Shown here one piece after another: positions 54,122 through 63,058 of a stretch of 64,000 nucleotides of DNA. A model generated the notes under the pieces. It was not told the origin of the DNA. It ran no database searches and saw nothing but the letters and a program-made list of their open reading frames with translations. The stretch lies in contig CAZWAK010000013.1 in assembly GCA_964631865.1 (NCBI GenBank), positions 1 through 64,000 on the forward strand. The letters run 5' to 3'. The translations under genes and the position numbers were made by a program. Each line of letters starts with the position of its first letter. Within the stretch, counting starts at the first letter, position 1. This stretch comes from JAFDVL01 sp964631865 (GTDB lineage Bacteria; Acidobacteriota; Blastocatellia; RBC074).

Positions 54122-55828
54122 TTATCTTGCGATGGCTTTCCAGTTCTTTGCCAAGTGCTCAGCCGTCCGCCAGGCAAGCGCCTGCGCCGTGAGTGTCGGG
54201 TTGCGCGCGCCGCTCGTTCCCATGACCGACGCTCCGAGAATGCCGAGGTTCGGTGCCTCGTATGAGAAGCCCCACCGAGTGACGACGTTCGTCTCCGGGT
54301 TGTCACCCATGCGTGTGCCACCGTACGCATGCGTCGCCACATCCATCGTGCCGATTCCGACTTTTACCGTCTCAATAGCACCAGCGGCCCTGAACCATTC
54401 CACCATCTTATCCTGCATGAAGGCGGCCACCTTATTCTCGTTGTTCTTGAATTCCGCTGTGATGCGGCACACCGGGAAACCAAATGGATCCTTCACCGTT
54501 GGATCGAGGTCGAGGTAGTTGTCCTCGTACGGAAGCGTTGTTTTCTGAATATATGCGCTGTTCCAGCGGTCAGCGTTCTGCTTGATAAATGACTTCCAGG
54601 CGGAACCCCAGGTCGGGGCCTTGCCAAACGTGTTCATGCTCGCGGCGTTGATAGGCCGCCTGTCGGAGTAGACCCAGAGATTCCCGCCGCCGATGAAGTC
54701 GAGGCCGGAGTGATCGAAGTTGTCGTCCGCCCAATTATCAACCGCGACGCCCTGTGCGGGCAGGCCGTACCAGTTATTCAGGTTTCGCGGGAAGAGGGCG
54801 AGCACGCGCGCGCCCTGATTGTGGCTGAAGTAATGTTTGCCGACCTGCCCGTGGTTGTTCGAGAGACCGTTCGGATAGGCCTTCGACTTCGACAGAAGGA
54901 GCATCCGGACGTTCTCGTAGGTATAGCTCGCGAGGAGCACCACGTCCGCTGGCTGAAAGTACTCTTTGCCGTCCTTGAGGTAATTTACGCCACTCACGCG
55001 ACCGTCTTTGTTGACTTCGATGGTGGTGACCGTAGCCAGCGTGACAACCTTCAGCCGACCCGTTTCCTGCGCTTTGGGGATTGTGGTGACAGCCGTTGAA
55101 CCCTTTGCTTCAACGTGACAACCGCCTCGAAGGCAGAATCCGTGGTACACGCAGCCCGTCCGGTTCTGGTACGGCTGGGAATTGATGGCGGCTGGCCCAG
55201 GAAATGCGTGCCAACCCAACTTGCGTGCTGCCGCCGCCATCATTTCGGTGAAACCTGTACCCCGGAGCGGAGGCATCGGATACTCGCGCCTACGCGGCCC
55301 CTCGAAGATGTTGCCACGCGGGTCAATCTTCCCGTTGATGTTTCCCGCCTGGCCCGACACGCCGAGTTCGTACTCCACCTTGTCGTAATAGGGTTCGAGT
55401 TCTTCCAGGCCAAATGGCCAATCTTCCACGGTCGAGCCTTTCGGGATGCGCGCGGCCCCATAACGCCGGGTCGTCTCGCTCACAACCTTGAAGTCCCAGG
55501 GATTGAGGCGCCAGCTCTGCGCCCAGTAATGGAGCGATGTGCCGCCGACGGCATTCATCATCGGATGAAGCGAGGGCCGGGGCGAGTACTGCGCCGAAGC
55601 GTTTGGCCGATGCGTCGGAACCTCCTTGTTCGCCTTCTGCACCGCTTGTGGCCAGCCGCGATAGTTGTTTCGCAGTTCGTCCGGAGCGAAGTCTTCTGGG
55701 GTGAGCCAGCTTCCGGCCTCGAGACCAATCACCTCGAGGCCTGCCTGCACGAGCGGAAGCGCTGCCACTCCGCCGACAGCTCCGAGACCGATGATAACAA
55801 CATCGGTCTTCTTCAAGCTAATCGCCAT
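54122..55828 (-). CDS. GMC oxidoreductase, gluconate-2-dehydrogenase large-subunit-like
   Basis: FAD-dependent dehydrogenase, 568 residues. ADP-binding loop GLGAVGG (about 16-22) and EAGSW; GGTSLHYWAQSWR (GMC signature region); catalytic-region THAYGGTRMG and the C-terminal ARNPTLTAQALAWRTAEH. It oxidises a sugar, sugar acid or alcohol. The partner subunit gene precedes it with an 11-base overlap; a cytochrome subunit is not seen, so electrons may pass to another carrier. Confidence 0.9.
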   Translation of the reverse strand: MAISLKKTDVVIIGLGAVGGVAALPLVQAGLEVIGLEAGSWLTPEDFAPDELRNNYRGWPQAVQKANKEVPTHRPNASAQYSPRPSLHPMMNAVGGTSLHYWAQSWRLNPWDFKVVSETTRRYGAARIPKGSTVEDWPFGLEELEPYYDKVEYELGVSGQAGNINGKIDPRGNIFEGPRRREYPMPPLRGTGFTEMMAAAARKLGWHAFPGPAAINSQPYQNRTGCVYHGFCLRGGCHVEAKGSTAVTTIPKAQETGRLKVVTLATVTTIEVNKDGRVSGVNYLKDGKEYFQPADVVLLASYTYENVRMLLLSKSKAYPNGLSNNHGQVGKHYFSHNQGARVLALFPRNLNNWYGLPAQGVAVDNWADDNFDHSGLDFIGGGNLWVYSDRRPINAASMNTFGKAPTWGSAWKSFIKQNADRWNSAYIQKTTLPYEDNYLDLDPTVKDPFGFPVCRITAEFKNNENKVAAFMQDKMVEWFRAAGAIETVKVGIGTMDVATHAYGGTRMGDNPETNVVTRWGFSYEAPNLGILGASVMGTSGARNPTLTAQALAWRTAEHLAKNWKAIAR

Positions 55829-56543
55829 AGTGCTTATGACTCCTCTCCACGCGCGCCCTCGCCGGTTTCTTCTTCGAGAACATCGCGTGGTCGTATGCCG
55901 ACTTACGGGTTGGCTTCGGTTTTGCCTCCAGGCGTTGCTCGTCCGCCGTGACCGCGAGTCGAAGGCCGGGGTATTCGATCAAATCCCACCCGACGAAGTT
56001 CGCATTCCCGCCATAATACGGGTCGCAAAACGTGCCCTGAATCGTATGCGCCCGGATCAGGTTGAAGAACGAGGAGGAGTTCGGTGTGAAGCCCGTGGCG
56101 ATGCTCTTCTCCATGTCGCTCAAGACAGCGTCCTGATCCTTCGTCGAGAGTTTAGCAAAGGGAGCGCCTTTCGAGGCCTGCGCGTAGGTGTCAACGGCGG
56201 CGAGTCCTGTGCGGTACGCTTCTCGTGATGACGCAAGTGCGCCGCCGAGTGCGCGGTCAATATAGTGCGCCGCGCGCGCCTCGGTAGCACCCGGGCCGTT
56301 CTCGTCGGTAGGGATCAGTCGTGCAGCGATTGCTTCAAGAATGTTGGCTTCTGCGGCGGTGAGCGTTTCAAGCGGCTCCCGTAGTGGTGCTGCCGTCTGC
56401 GCCAGCGTCTCCGCTGGAACGGCAGTTGTCGTGGTCTGAGCCATCATCTTCACGGGAACACCAGCCGTTGCGCCTAGAATCCCCACTTGCCTCAGCATCT
56501 CCCGACGTGAAAATGTGTGCCTGCTATTTGCCTTCTTGGCCAT
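55818..56543 (-). CDS. Gluconate 2-dehydrogenase subunit-3-like protein (Tat-exported)
   Basis: 241 residues. Twin-arginine signal SRREMLRQVGILGATAG, then a helical subunit-3 domain (about 70-215: LTAAEANILEAIAARLIPTD, FFNLIRAHTIQGTFCDPYYGG). It escorts the flavoprotein subunit through the Tat system. GGAGGG precedes ATG 56543; the upstream open frame has no start support. Confidence 0.88.
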   Translation of the reverse strand: MAKKANSRHTFSRREMLRQVGILGATAGVPVKMMAQTTTTAVPAETLAQTAAPLREPLETLTAAEANILEAIAARLIPTDENGPGATEARAAHYIDRALGGALASSREAYRTGLAAVDTYAQASKGAPFAKLSTKDQDAVLSDMEKSIATGFTPNSSSFFNLIRAHTIQGTFCDPYYGGNANFVGWDLIEYPGLRLAVTADEQRLEAKPKPTRKSAYDHAMFSKKKPARARVERSHKHYGD

Positions 56544-56773
56544 GTTTTCCCTCCTGTGATCGGGAGTTGAACCTAAGTACCGGTCGCCAAAATTCTTTGA
56601 GCGCGTTATGCCTCTGGGGAGGCCGCCGAGCAAAATTTTATAGGCGCTTGCTTCGTGATACGGGTCTTTGATCCGATCTGCCAGTTCCAACCAATACTCG
56701 GCAAGCGTGGCGTGCCTTCCCTCTTGGCGCGGACCAAGCGAAGGTGTTCGGCGTCTCGCGCTTCGGTAAGGAT

Positions 56774-57022
56774 TTAGCTAAAGGCTGTGACTAAGACCGT
56801 CCGTTCGCCACGCGCTTTCGGATAGCGAACTTCGCCGCTCAACCGCTCATTGGCTAACGCTTGAACATCCTGCGCCGTCCCTTCATCCAAGTACGGCTCG
56901 CCACAATTCGTACACACGCGCGCCGGTATCTCGGTGATGAGCAAAATCGCCTTGCCGCGCTCAATCGGCAGCACAGTTGTGCCCTTCTTAAAACGATTAT
57001 GTTTGCAAACCAAGCATTTCAT
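56774..57022 (-). CDS. YgiT-type zinc-finger protein (antitoxin-like)
   Basis: 82 residues. Two CxxC pairs (CLVC, CTNC) frame a YgiT/MqsA N-terminal zinc domain: TEIPARVCTNCGEPYLDEGT. Preceded by a DUF4258 gene, the usual toxin-first order. AAGGTG precedes the ATG. Predicted to neutralise its partner and repress the pair. Confidence 0.82.
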   Translation of the reverse strand: MKCLVCKHNRFKKGTTVLPIERGKAILLITEIPARVCTNCGEPYLDEGTAQDVQALANERLSGEVRYPKARGERTVLVTAFS

Positions 57023-57039
57023 TTTGTCACCTTCTACGC

Positions 57040-57300
57040 TCAACGTGTGCCCGCTTTCCAGCGTTTAGCATCCGGCTCGTAAGCTGTTACGACAGTTGTC
57101 TCGCCCGCTACCGGGTCATCTTCTCCAACCACATGAATCGGTCTATTTCCGCTCCAGCCTAGCAGGAGATAACGCGGCGGCGAATCGGCCTTGTACTCTT
57201 CGATCAACTCGCCATTTTCCAACACCTCGCGCACGTCAGCGACCGTGATGTTCCGCTCAATCATACGTTTCAAAATATACGGCGGGTAAATTATTTTCAT
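57040..57300 (-). CDS. DUF4258 protein (toxin-like partner)
   Basis: 86 residues with the DUF4258 pattern: YILKRMIERNITVADVREVLENGELIEEY and IHVVGEDDPVAGETTVVTAYEPD. Fold related to MqsR/RelE-type RNases, but activity is not shown. A TTG start 12 codons upstream is possible. Forms a toxin-antitoxin-like unit with the next gene. Confidence 0.78.
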   Translation of the reverse strand: MKIIYPPYILKRMIERNITVADVREVLENGELIEEYKADSPPRYLLLGWSGNRPIHVVGEDDPVAGETTVVTAYEPDAKRWKAGTR

Positions 57301-57409
57301 GCTTGAACTAGCATCGGCGACCTCGGTATCCGTCAATTAGGCATTTGCCTTCGGTTGCAGATAGCGATTGGGAATATTCTCCAGTGGTGGCCTCCCTGTG
57401 GTCGGCGGT

Positions 57410-57907
57410 CTAATCCCCTAACCATGGCTCTGTATCTTTTGGGCGCGCGATGAGGTTGTTGTGCATGATGATCCGGGCGCAAGCATTCCAGCGCAAAATC
57501 GCATCTTCATTGCCCGGCGGTCGCAGAGCTTCGGCGCGGTCGTAATCGTGCATCGCTTCGCGCAGCCACTCGTAGGCATCGTAGCCACTGCCCGGCACGC
57601 CACGATTGAGCAACGCTTTGCCACGCCGCTCGTTGATGATGCCGGAATAATAGTGCCGCTGATATTCGTCCGTCAGCCGCGCCGCGACTTCCTGCGCTTG
57701 TGTCGCGCCGAGCGCATAACCTTTGCTGAAGCGATCCGTCAGCGCCAGCAACAAGTTCACCAACGCTTCCTGATTGTTCGGCTCAATCATCAGCACGTCG
57801 TGACAAATGCTTTCGGCTTCGGCGGGTTCGTTGAGCAAGCGATACCGCTCGGCTTTTTCCAGCGCCTGCTTGACGCCTTCAGGAGAAAGAGGTTTCAGTT
57901 CAAACAT
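57410..57907 (-). CDS. Helical TPR-like protein of unknown function
   Basis: 165 residues, helix-rich with a TPR-like unit (about 12-60, EKAERYRLLNEPAEAESICH). AGGAG precedes the ATG by 5 bases. It follows frdD by 13 bases and may belong to the same transcript. Confidence 0.7.
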   Translation of the reverse strand: MFELKPLSPEGVKQALEKAERYRLLNEPAEAESICHDVLMIEPNNQEALVNLLLALTDRFSKGYALGATQAQEVAARLTDEYQRHYYSGIINERRGKALLNRGVPGSGYDAYEWLREAMHDYDRAEALRPPGNEDAILRWNACARIIMHNNLIARPKDTEPWLGD

Positions 57908-57920
57908 AGCGGCTCCTGAC

Positions 57921-58274
57921 TTATGAAAGATTCCACAAAATGTAGCCCGCGATGAGCGTGCCCAAAATCGCGCTGCCATAACAAACAACGGCGATCAATT
58001 CGTTCAGATGTTTGATCTGCAAGCCGTCGTAGAGCGTGAAGCGAAAGCGATGCGCGCCGTGAAAGAGCGGCAGCGAACATAATCCAAACAGCACCAACCG
58101 CGTCAACGGATGTCGCACCAGCGCGCTCAAACTTGCATAGCTCGGCGCTTCCAACCAGCCCAGCGGAAACGCCAAGCCAAACAGCACCATCAGCACCGGC
58201 AACATCAACGCGGCGATCATTCCGCCTGAACTGAAGAGCGACCACAAAAACGGTTCATTCGATCTTTTCGCCAT
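57921..58274 (-). CDS. frdD: Fumarate reductase membrane anchor subunit D
   Basis: 117 residues, three predicted membrane helices. FSSGGMIAALMLPVLMVLFG and FHGAHRFRFTLYDG are FrdD signatures. With FrdC it binds quinol and attaches FrdAB to the inner membrane. Confidence 0.9.
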   Translation of the reverse strand: MAKRSNEPFLWSLFSSGGMIAALMLPVLMVLFGLAFPLGWLEAPSYASLSALVRHPLTRLVLFGLCSLPLFHGAHRFRFTLYDGLQIKHLNELIAVVCYGSAILGTLIAGYILWNLS

Positions 58275-58276
58275 TG

Positions 58277-58696
58277 CTAATTCCTCCGCAAGATGAACCA
58301 AGCAACGATGGCTGAAATCACCACCCACGCGACATAGTTGGGCGCGGCGATCATCCAATCGGGCAGCCGCTTGCCGCCCACGCGCACAGCCATCGCTTTC
58401 GGCGCGAGGTTGTACCACGTGATCGTGTGATAGAGCACAAACAGAAACGCGATAATGTTGCTGACGATCAGCAGCGGCGTTTCCATCCACAGCAGAAAGT
58501 TGACATAACTCGCCTCGCCTCGCCCCAAACTCCACAACAACCACAACAGCAGCGCGACAAAATAAATTACGGCCAAGCTGCTCAACTCGCGCAGGATGAA
58601 TTTGAACGAACGCCACTGCTCTGTCCACCACCACGTCGAGACGCGCTTGCGATACCACTTGGGATGATAGAGCGTGTAGATGGATGCTTCTTTCAT
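58277..58696 (-). CDS. frdC: Fumarate reductase membrane anchor subunit C
   Basis: 139 residues, three predicted membrane helices; YRKRVSTWWWTEQWRSFKFI, FILRELSSLAVIYF and VLYHTITWYNLAPKAM fit FrdC. ATG 58696 is chosen over an upstream start made by the repeat; GGAG lies 9 bases before it. 2 bases before frdD. Confidence 0.9.
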   Translation of the reverse strand: MKEASIYTLYHPKWYRKRVSTWWWTEQWRSFKFILRELSSLAVIYFVALLLWLLWSLGRGEASYVNFLLWMETPLLIVSNIIAFLFVLYHTITWYNLAPKAMAVRVGGKRLPDWMIAAPNYVAWVVISAIVAWFILRRN

Positions 58697-58713
58697 ATTG
58701 GAGTTCTCCGAGT

Positions 58714-58819
<106 letters not shown>

Positions 58820-58821
58820 CT

Positions 58822-59568
58822 TCACTTCTTCTTGCCCCAGGGCATCAACAGCGATTTGTACCATTCAGTCACGGCTTTGATCTTGTACTGCTGAATCGCG
58901 CCTGCCGGGTCAACGTGCTTCGGGCAAACGCGCGTGCATTCGCCGTTGAAGGTGCAGCCCCAGATGCCTTCGTGTTGCGAAAGAATATCGAGCCGCGCTT
59001 CCGCGCCCTGATCGCGCGAATCGCCGTTGTACCGCTGCGCGAGCGCAATGGCCGCCGGCCCGATGAAGTGATGATCCAAGCCGACAACCGGACACGCGGC
59101 GTAACAACACAGACAGTTGATGCACATGCTGAATTGCTTGTACGAATCCAATTGTTCCGGCGTCTGCAAGTATTCGCCTTCGGCAATCGGCTTTTCCTCG
59201 TCGCGCACGATCCAGGGCTGAACGCTTTTCAGCTTCTCCATGAAGTCGGTGATCTCGACCACCAGATCGCGCACGACCGGAAAGTAGCGCAACGGCTCGA
59301 CGCGAATCGGCCCCGGCGCGTAATCCGTGAGGAACGCCGCGCAGGTCAATTTCGGATCGCCATTGACCATCATCCCGCAACTGCCGCAAACGCCCATGCG
59401 GCAACTCCAACGAAACGAGAGCGAGCCGTCCAGCTTGTCCTTGATATGATTCAACGCATCCAGCACCACCCAGTCTTTGTTCAGTGGCACGTCAAAAGAT
59501 TCGAAGGTGGGTTCGGTTTCTGCTTCCGGGCGATAGCGCGCCACTTCCAGAGTTATCGTTTCAGCCAT
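58822..59568 (-). CDS. frdB: Fumarate reductase iron-sulfur subunit
   Basis: 248 residues. [2Fe-2S] ligands in CRMGVCGSCGMMVNGDPKLTC; [4Fe-4S] and [3Fe-4S] ligands in CINCLCCYAACP and CTFNGECTRVCPKHVDP. Transfers electrons from the FrdC/D quinol site to FrdA. It is separated from frdA by five small genes. Confidence 0.95.
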   Translation of the reverse strand: MAETITLEVARYRPEAETEPTFESFDVPLNKDWVVLDALNHIKDKLDGSLSFRWSCRMGVCGSCGMMVNGDPKLTCAAFLTDYAPGPIRVEPLRYFPVVRDLVVEITDFMEKLKSVQPWIVRDEEKPIAEGEYLQTPEQLDSYKQFSMCINCLCCYAACPVVGLDHHFIGPAAIALAQRYNGDSRDQGAEARLDILSQHEGIWGCTFNGECTRVCPKHVDPAGAIQQYKIKAVTEWYKSLLMPWGKKK

Positions 59569-59647
59569 TTATCCTCGCTTTCAATCACGCTACTTGCCAT
59601 TACATTCAGGTTAGTCAGGGAGATCGCCATCATCAAAGGTTTCTAAG

Positions 59648-59890
59648 TTAAGCCACGCGCGCCACGGGCATCTCAACCATCTTCGCGTACCGTTTCGGCT
59701 GAGCGGCGATCTCCTCCATCAACTCTGCCGTCTGCAAGCTGTAAAGCTCTTCGCCGCAGTTGAGGCAATAGGTGGCGGGGAGGTTTTCAATCAACACCCC
59801 TTTGTAAAACTGTGTGCGCCGCACGGCAATTTTCTCGACTGCTTGACAGCGTCCGCACAGGGTCTTTTTCTGGTTCCGTTGTTTAGTCAT
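59648..59890 (-). CDS. YgiT-type zinc-finger protein (antitoxin-like)
   Basis: 80 residues; CGRC and CLNC zinc pairs (LPATYCLNCGEELYSLQT). Overlaps the upstream DUF4258 gene by 8 bases: a second toxin-antitoxin-like pair, here inside the frd locus. Confidence 0.82.
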   Translation of the reverse strand: MTKQRNQKKTLCGRCQAVEKIAVRRTQFYKGVLIENLPATYCLNCGEELYSLQTAELMEEIAAQPKRYAKMVEMPVARVA

Positions 59891-60182
59891 AGTCGGTAAT
59901 TCGCAAGCGGTAGACCGTGATCACCACGACCGACTGAGCGTCGTCCCAACGGGCGACCACCGCCATTTCATCGCCCGCCAACGTATCTCCGTATATCACG
60001 TACTTTTCTTCCCCGTAAAGCTCGTCGTACTGATCTTCGATGATCTCCCCCGTCAGAATACAGTTGCCAGCGTCCTTCGGCGAAAGATCATCCATTGCCA
60101 ACTCGCTCAACGCGTGCCGAGTGAACTGAACTCGCCCCGCCCGCACCGCGCGTTGCATTCGCTGAAGAATCTTTTTGGACAT
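59883..60182 (-). CDS. DUF4258 protein (toxin-like partner)
   Basis: 99 residues with RVQFTRHALSELAMDDLSPKDAGNCILTGEIIEDQ, then a beta region ending in VVITVYRLR, typical of DUF4258. No ribosome binding site is obvious. Partner of the zinc-finger gene downstream. Confidence 0.78.
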   Translation of the reverse strand: MSKKILQRMQRAVRAGRVQFTRHALSELAMDDLSPKDAGNCILTGEIIEDQYDELYGEEKYVIYGDTLAGDEMAVVARWDDAQSVVVITVYRLRITDYD

Positions 60183-60220
60183 TGGGCTGTTCAATCGCCG
60201 GCAACCGCACCACCGGTTGC

Positions 60221-60418
60221 TCAATCTGGTCGCCGTTGATATTCACGCACAAAATGATCCAATCGTTCCGAGATTGCCGCCGAGAGATACGCTTCGTGAC
60301 ATTGCTGACAAACATCCGCTGGCACATCGCGGATCACCAGCAATTCTTCGCCGCGCCAAAACTCTAGAGTAGTCTGGCCAGCCGCTAATTCGCCTCGACA
60401 AAAATCGCAATTATCCAT
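60221..60418 (-). CDS. Orphan YgiT-type zinc-finger protein
   Basis: 65 residues; CDFC and CQQC pairs with VIRDVPADVCQQCHEAYL. The adjacent DUF4258 gene lies downstream and already has an antitoxin, so this may be an orphan or part of a three-gene unit. Confidence 0.78.
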   Translation of the reverse strand: MDNCDFCRGELAAGQTTLEFWRGEELLVIRDVPADVCQQCHEAYLSAAISERLDHFVREYQRRPD

Positions 60419-60425
60419 TTATCAA

Positions 60426-60812
60426 TCAGGGGCGCATCGCCAGTGGTAATTCCTCTATCACCACATCGCCGTCAGCAACGACATCCATGGAAACCCGACT
60501 GCCACGCAACAATGACATTCCCACCAGCGCCGCCCCGTCGCCTTGCAGTACCAGCACCTTGCGACTTTGCCCGTGCCAGGAAATCGTAGCGTAATAAGCC
60601 TCCAGGGTAACAACGCTACCATCGCCGAGTGTGGCATAGCGACTCCCTGCCAATGGCAGGTTGAGCAAACTCACCAGATGGCTCGGCAAGGTGAGATAGC
60701 CGTTGAAGCCAGTATCAATCACAGCCTGCGTTTGTTCCGAAGTCAGATTTGGGCCGCTGACCTCAATGTCAATCGTGGCTTCGAGCATGGTTGTGACCTT
60801 GCCGTGAATCAT
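60426..60812 (-). CDS. Clan AA retropepsin-like aspartic protease family protein
   Basis: 128 residues. Active-site type motif VIDTGFNGYLTLP and the second-half IVGMSLLRG-like segment (LVGMSLLRGSRVS) fit small clan AA proteins, which would work as dimers. Start overlaps the preceding stop (TGATG). Paired with the small gene upstream. Confidence 0.82.
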   Translation of the reverse strand: MIHGKVTTMLEATIDIEVSGPNLTSEQTQAVIDTGFNGYLTLPSHLVSLLNLPLAGSRYATLGDGSVVTLEAYYATISWHGQSRKVLVLQGDGAALVGMSLLRGSRVSMDVVADGDVVIEELPLAMRP

Positions 60813-61078
60813 CACACATTCACCTTGAACCGCCCGCCTAACCGGTAAGCCGTGGGATAACCAATCCGCAAACCATACAAAACAGCCGCAGGCCGTTTAG
60901 CCAACATACGCAGGGTCGCCTGCAAGTCTTCCGCATCTATTTCGTAATCGCCGGTTTCAATGTCGAGTACCAGAAACTTTCCTTGGTTGCCAGCTTCGAC
61001 CTGCGCACGAATTTGCTTCGCATAAATGGCTTCGCCGCGCGCGGCAACTTCTTCCGTCGTGTAATTCGCATAAGGCAT
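60812..61078 (-). CDS. Small partner protein of the aspartic protease
   Basis: 88 residues: helical start (YTTEEVAARGEAIYAKQIR) and acidic strand region (FLVLDIETGDYEIDAED). GAGGAGG precedes the ATG. Such genes often pair with clan AA aspartic proteases in toxin-antitoxin-like operons; the function is not established. Confidence 0.75.
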   Translation of the reverse strand: MPYANYTTEEVAARGEAIYAKQIRAQVEAGNQGKFLVLDIETGDYEIDAEDLQATLRMLAKRPAAVLYGLRIGYPTAYRLGGRFKVNV

Positions 61079-61108
61079 TGTTATCACCTCCTCGGCCACA
61101 TTATAGCC

Positions 61109-62854
61109 TCACTTGCCATAAACCCGTTCGGCGGGCGGCCAACGAGTAATCACAACCGGCAGATACTCCACGCGCGTCGAGCCGTCGTCGTTGCGATACA
61201 CCAGCGAATGCGCGAGGAACTTTTCGTCGTCGCGTTTCGGGAAATCGGTGCGTTGATGCGAGCCGCGCGATTCCTGCCGATTCAGCGCGCAGGCGATGAC
61301 CGCTTCGGCCACGTCGAGCATATACGACAACTCGAACGCGGCGACCAATTCGGTATTGAACGTGTGGCTGTGATCGGAAATCATCACGTCGGCGAAGCGT
61401 TCTTGCAGCTTGCCAATCGTTTCTGACGCTTCGACCAGACTGGCTTGTGTGCGGTAAATGCCCGCGCCTTGCTCCATCGCTTTTTGCATCTCTTCGCGGA
61501 TGGTCGAGATGCGTTCGCGGCCTCCGGTTTTGTGCAGGAACTGCTCTTCCACGCGGCGCTTTTCGTCCAATGCCTGCGCGATGACGGGTGAGGTTTTCTC
61601 TTCTTTCTGCTCTAACACGAACTCGGCTGCGCCTTGCCCTGCACGCGCACCGAACACGAGCAGTTCGGTCAGCGAATTCGAGCCGAGCCGGTTTGCGCCG
61701 TTAATGCTCACGCACGCGGCTTCGCCCGCCGCAAACAAGCCTTTGATCGGCGTCGCGGCGTTGATGTCGGTATGCACGCCGCCCATCATGTAATGCACAA
61801 CCGGGCGCACGGGAATCAACTGCGTGACCGGATCAATGTTTTCATACTTGAGGCAAAGCTCGCGCACGAACGGTATCTTGGCATTGATCTTCTTTTCGCC
61901 GAGATGCCGCACATCGAGATGCACGACGTGGCCATACGGCGTTTCAATCGTGCGCCCACGCTCGAATTCTTTGACGAACGCTTGCGACAAGCGATCCCGC
62001 GGCCCCAGTTCCATCGAACGCAGCACGGGCGTGGGTTCCGGCTTGCCGAGGTTGTAATCCTGCAAGTAACGATAGCCGTCTTTGTTAATTAAGTAACCGC
62101 CTTCCGCCCGCGCGGCTTCGGTAATCAGAATGCCGGTGAAGGGCAAACCGGTCGGATGATATTGGACAAATTCCATGTCCTTGAGCGGCACGCCCGCGCG
62201 CCACGCCAGCGACATGCCGTCGCCGCATTTGATGTTGGCATTGGTCGTGAAGCGAAAGACTTTACCGCAGCCGCCCGTGCAAATAATCACGGCTTTGGCG
62301 AGGATGGCTTGAATTCTGCCCGTCATCAATTCAATCGCTACGACGCCCCGCACTTGGCCATCGTCCACCAGCAGCTTCGTCACGAACCATTCGTCGTAGC
62401 GTTGCACGCTGGGATATTTGAGCGAAGTCTGAAAGAGCGTGTGCAGCATGTGGAAGCCGGTCTTGTCTGCTGCAAACCACGTGCGTTCGTTTTTCATCCC
62501 GCCGAAAGGCCGCACCGCGACTCGCCCGTCCGGCTCGCGGCTCCAGGGGCAGCCCCAATGTTCAAGTTGCAACAATTCTTTCGGGGCCTGATTGACGAAG
62601 AGTTCGACGGCGTCCTGATCGCACATCCAATCGCCGCCGGAGATGGTGTCGTAGCAATGTTCGTCAAGCGTGTCGTTGGCCTTGATGACGCCCGCCGCGC
62701 CACCTTCGGCTGAGACGGTGTGGCTGCGCATTGGGTAGACTTTCGAGACGACAGCGACGTTGAGTTGGGCATTGACCTCCGCCACCGCGATGGCTGCACG
62801 AAGGCCTGCGCCGCCGCCACCAACTAAGAGAACATCGTGGAATGAGATGTCCAT
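61109..62854 (-). CDS. frdA: Fumarate reductase flavoprotein subunit
   Basis: 581 residues. FAD-binding GGGGAGLRAAI; the His that binds FAD covalently in SHTVSAEGG; substrate-site motifs FVQYHPTG and RPVVHYMMGG. Reduces fumarate (or oxidises succinate) at the cytoplasmic side. With frdB, frdC and frdD it forms a complete quinol:fumarate oxidoreductase of the four-subunit type, though the genes are split by a small-gene island. Confidence 0.95.
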   Translation of the reverse strand: MDISFHDVLLVGGGGAGLRAAIAVAEVNAQLNVAVVSKVYPMRSHTVSAEGGAAGVIKANDTLDEHCYDTISGGDWMCDQDAVELFVNQAPKELLQLEHWGCPWSREPDGRVAVRPFGGMKNERTWFAADKTGFHMLHTLFQTSLKYPSVQRYDEWFVTKLLVDDGQVRGVVAIELMTGRIQAILAKAVIICTGGCGKVFRFTTNANIKCGDGMSLAWRAGVPLKDMEFVQYHPTGLPFTGILITEAARAEGGYLINKDGYRYLQDYNLGKPEPTPVLRSMELGPRDRLSQAFVKEFERGRTIETPYGHVVHLDVRHLGEKKINAKIPFVRELCLKYENIDPVTQLIPVRPVVHYMMGGVHTDINAATPIKGLFAAGEAACVSINGANRLGSNSLTELLVFGARAGQGAAEFVLEQKEEKTSPVIAQALDEKRRVEEQFLHKTGGRERISTIREEMQKAMEQGAGIYRTQASLVEASETIGKLQERFADVMISDHSHTFNTELVAAFELSYMLDVAEAVIACALNRQESRGSHQRTDFPKRDDEKFLAHSLVYRNDDGSTRVEYLPVVITRWPPAERVYGK

Positions 62855-63058
62855 GTTTCTTCTCGCTTTGGTTGTCGTATTACGGAACGATTGAAGCTTC
62901 CAGCGGATACCATTTGCCAGAAGCAGAAAAGCTTCCTGTTAAGCTTGTGATGCGGCGTAGTCTACGATTGTTCCTACGACTCGTCAAACGTGACGCGGGG
63001 ATTATTTACAACTGGGCGCAAGCTTGTTACTTTCTACCACGAAAATCTTGAGGACATT

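Noticed and set aside
56544..56773. Possible gene remnant upstream of the Tat-exported subunit (reads LELADRIKDPYHEASAYKIL)
   Set aside because: The protein-like stretch needs a frameshift to extend (near 56715) and has no identifiable family, so not listed as a gene.
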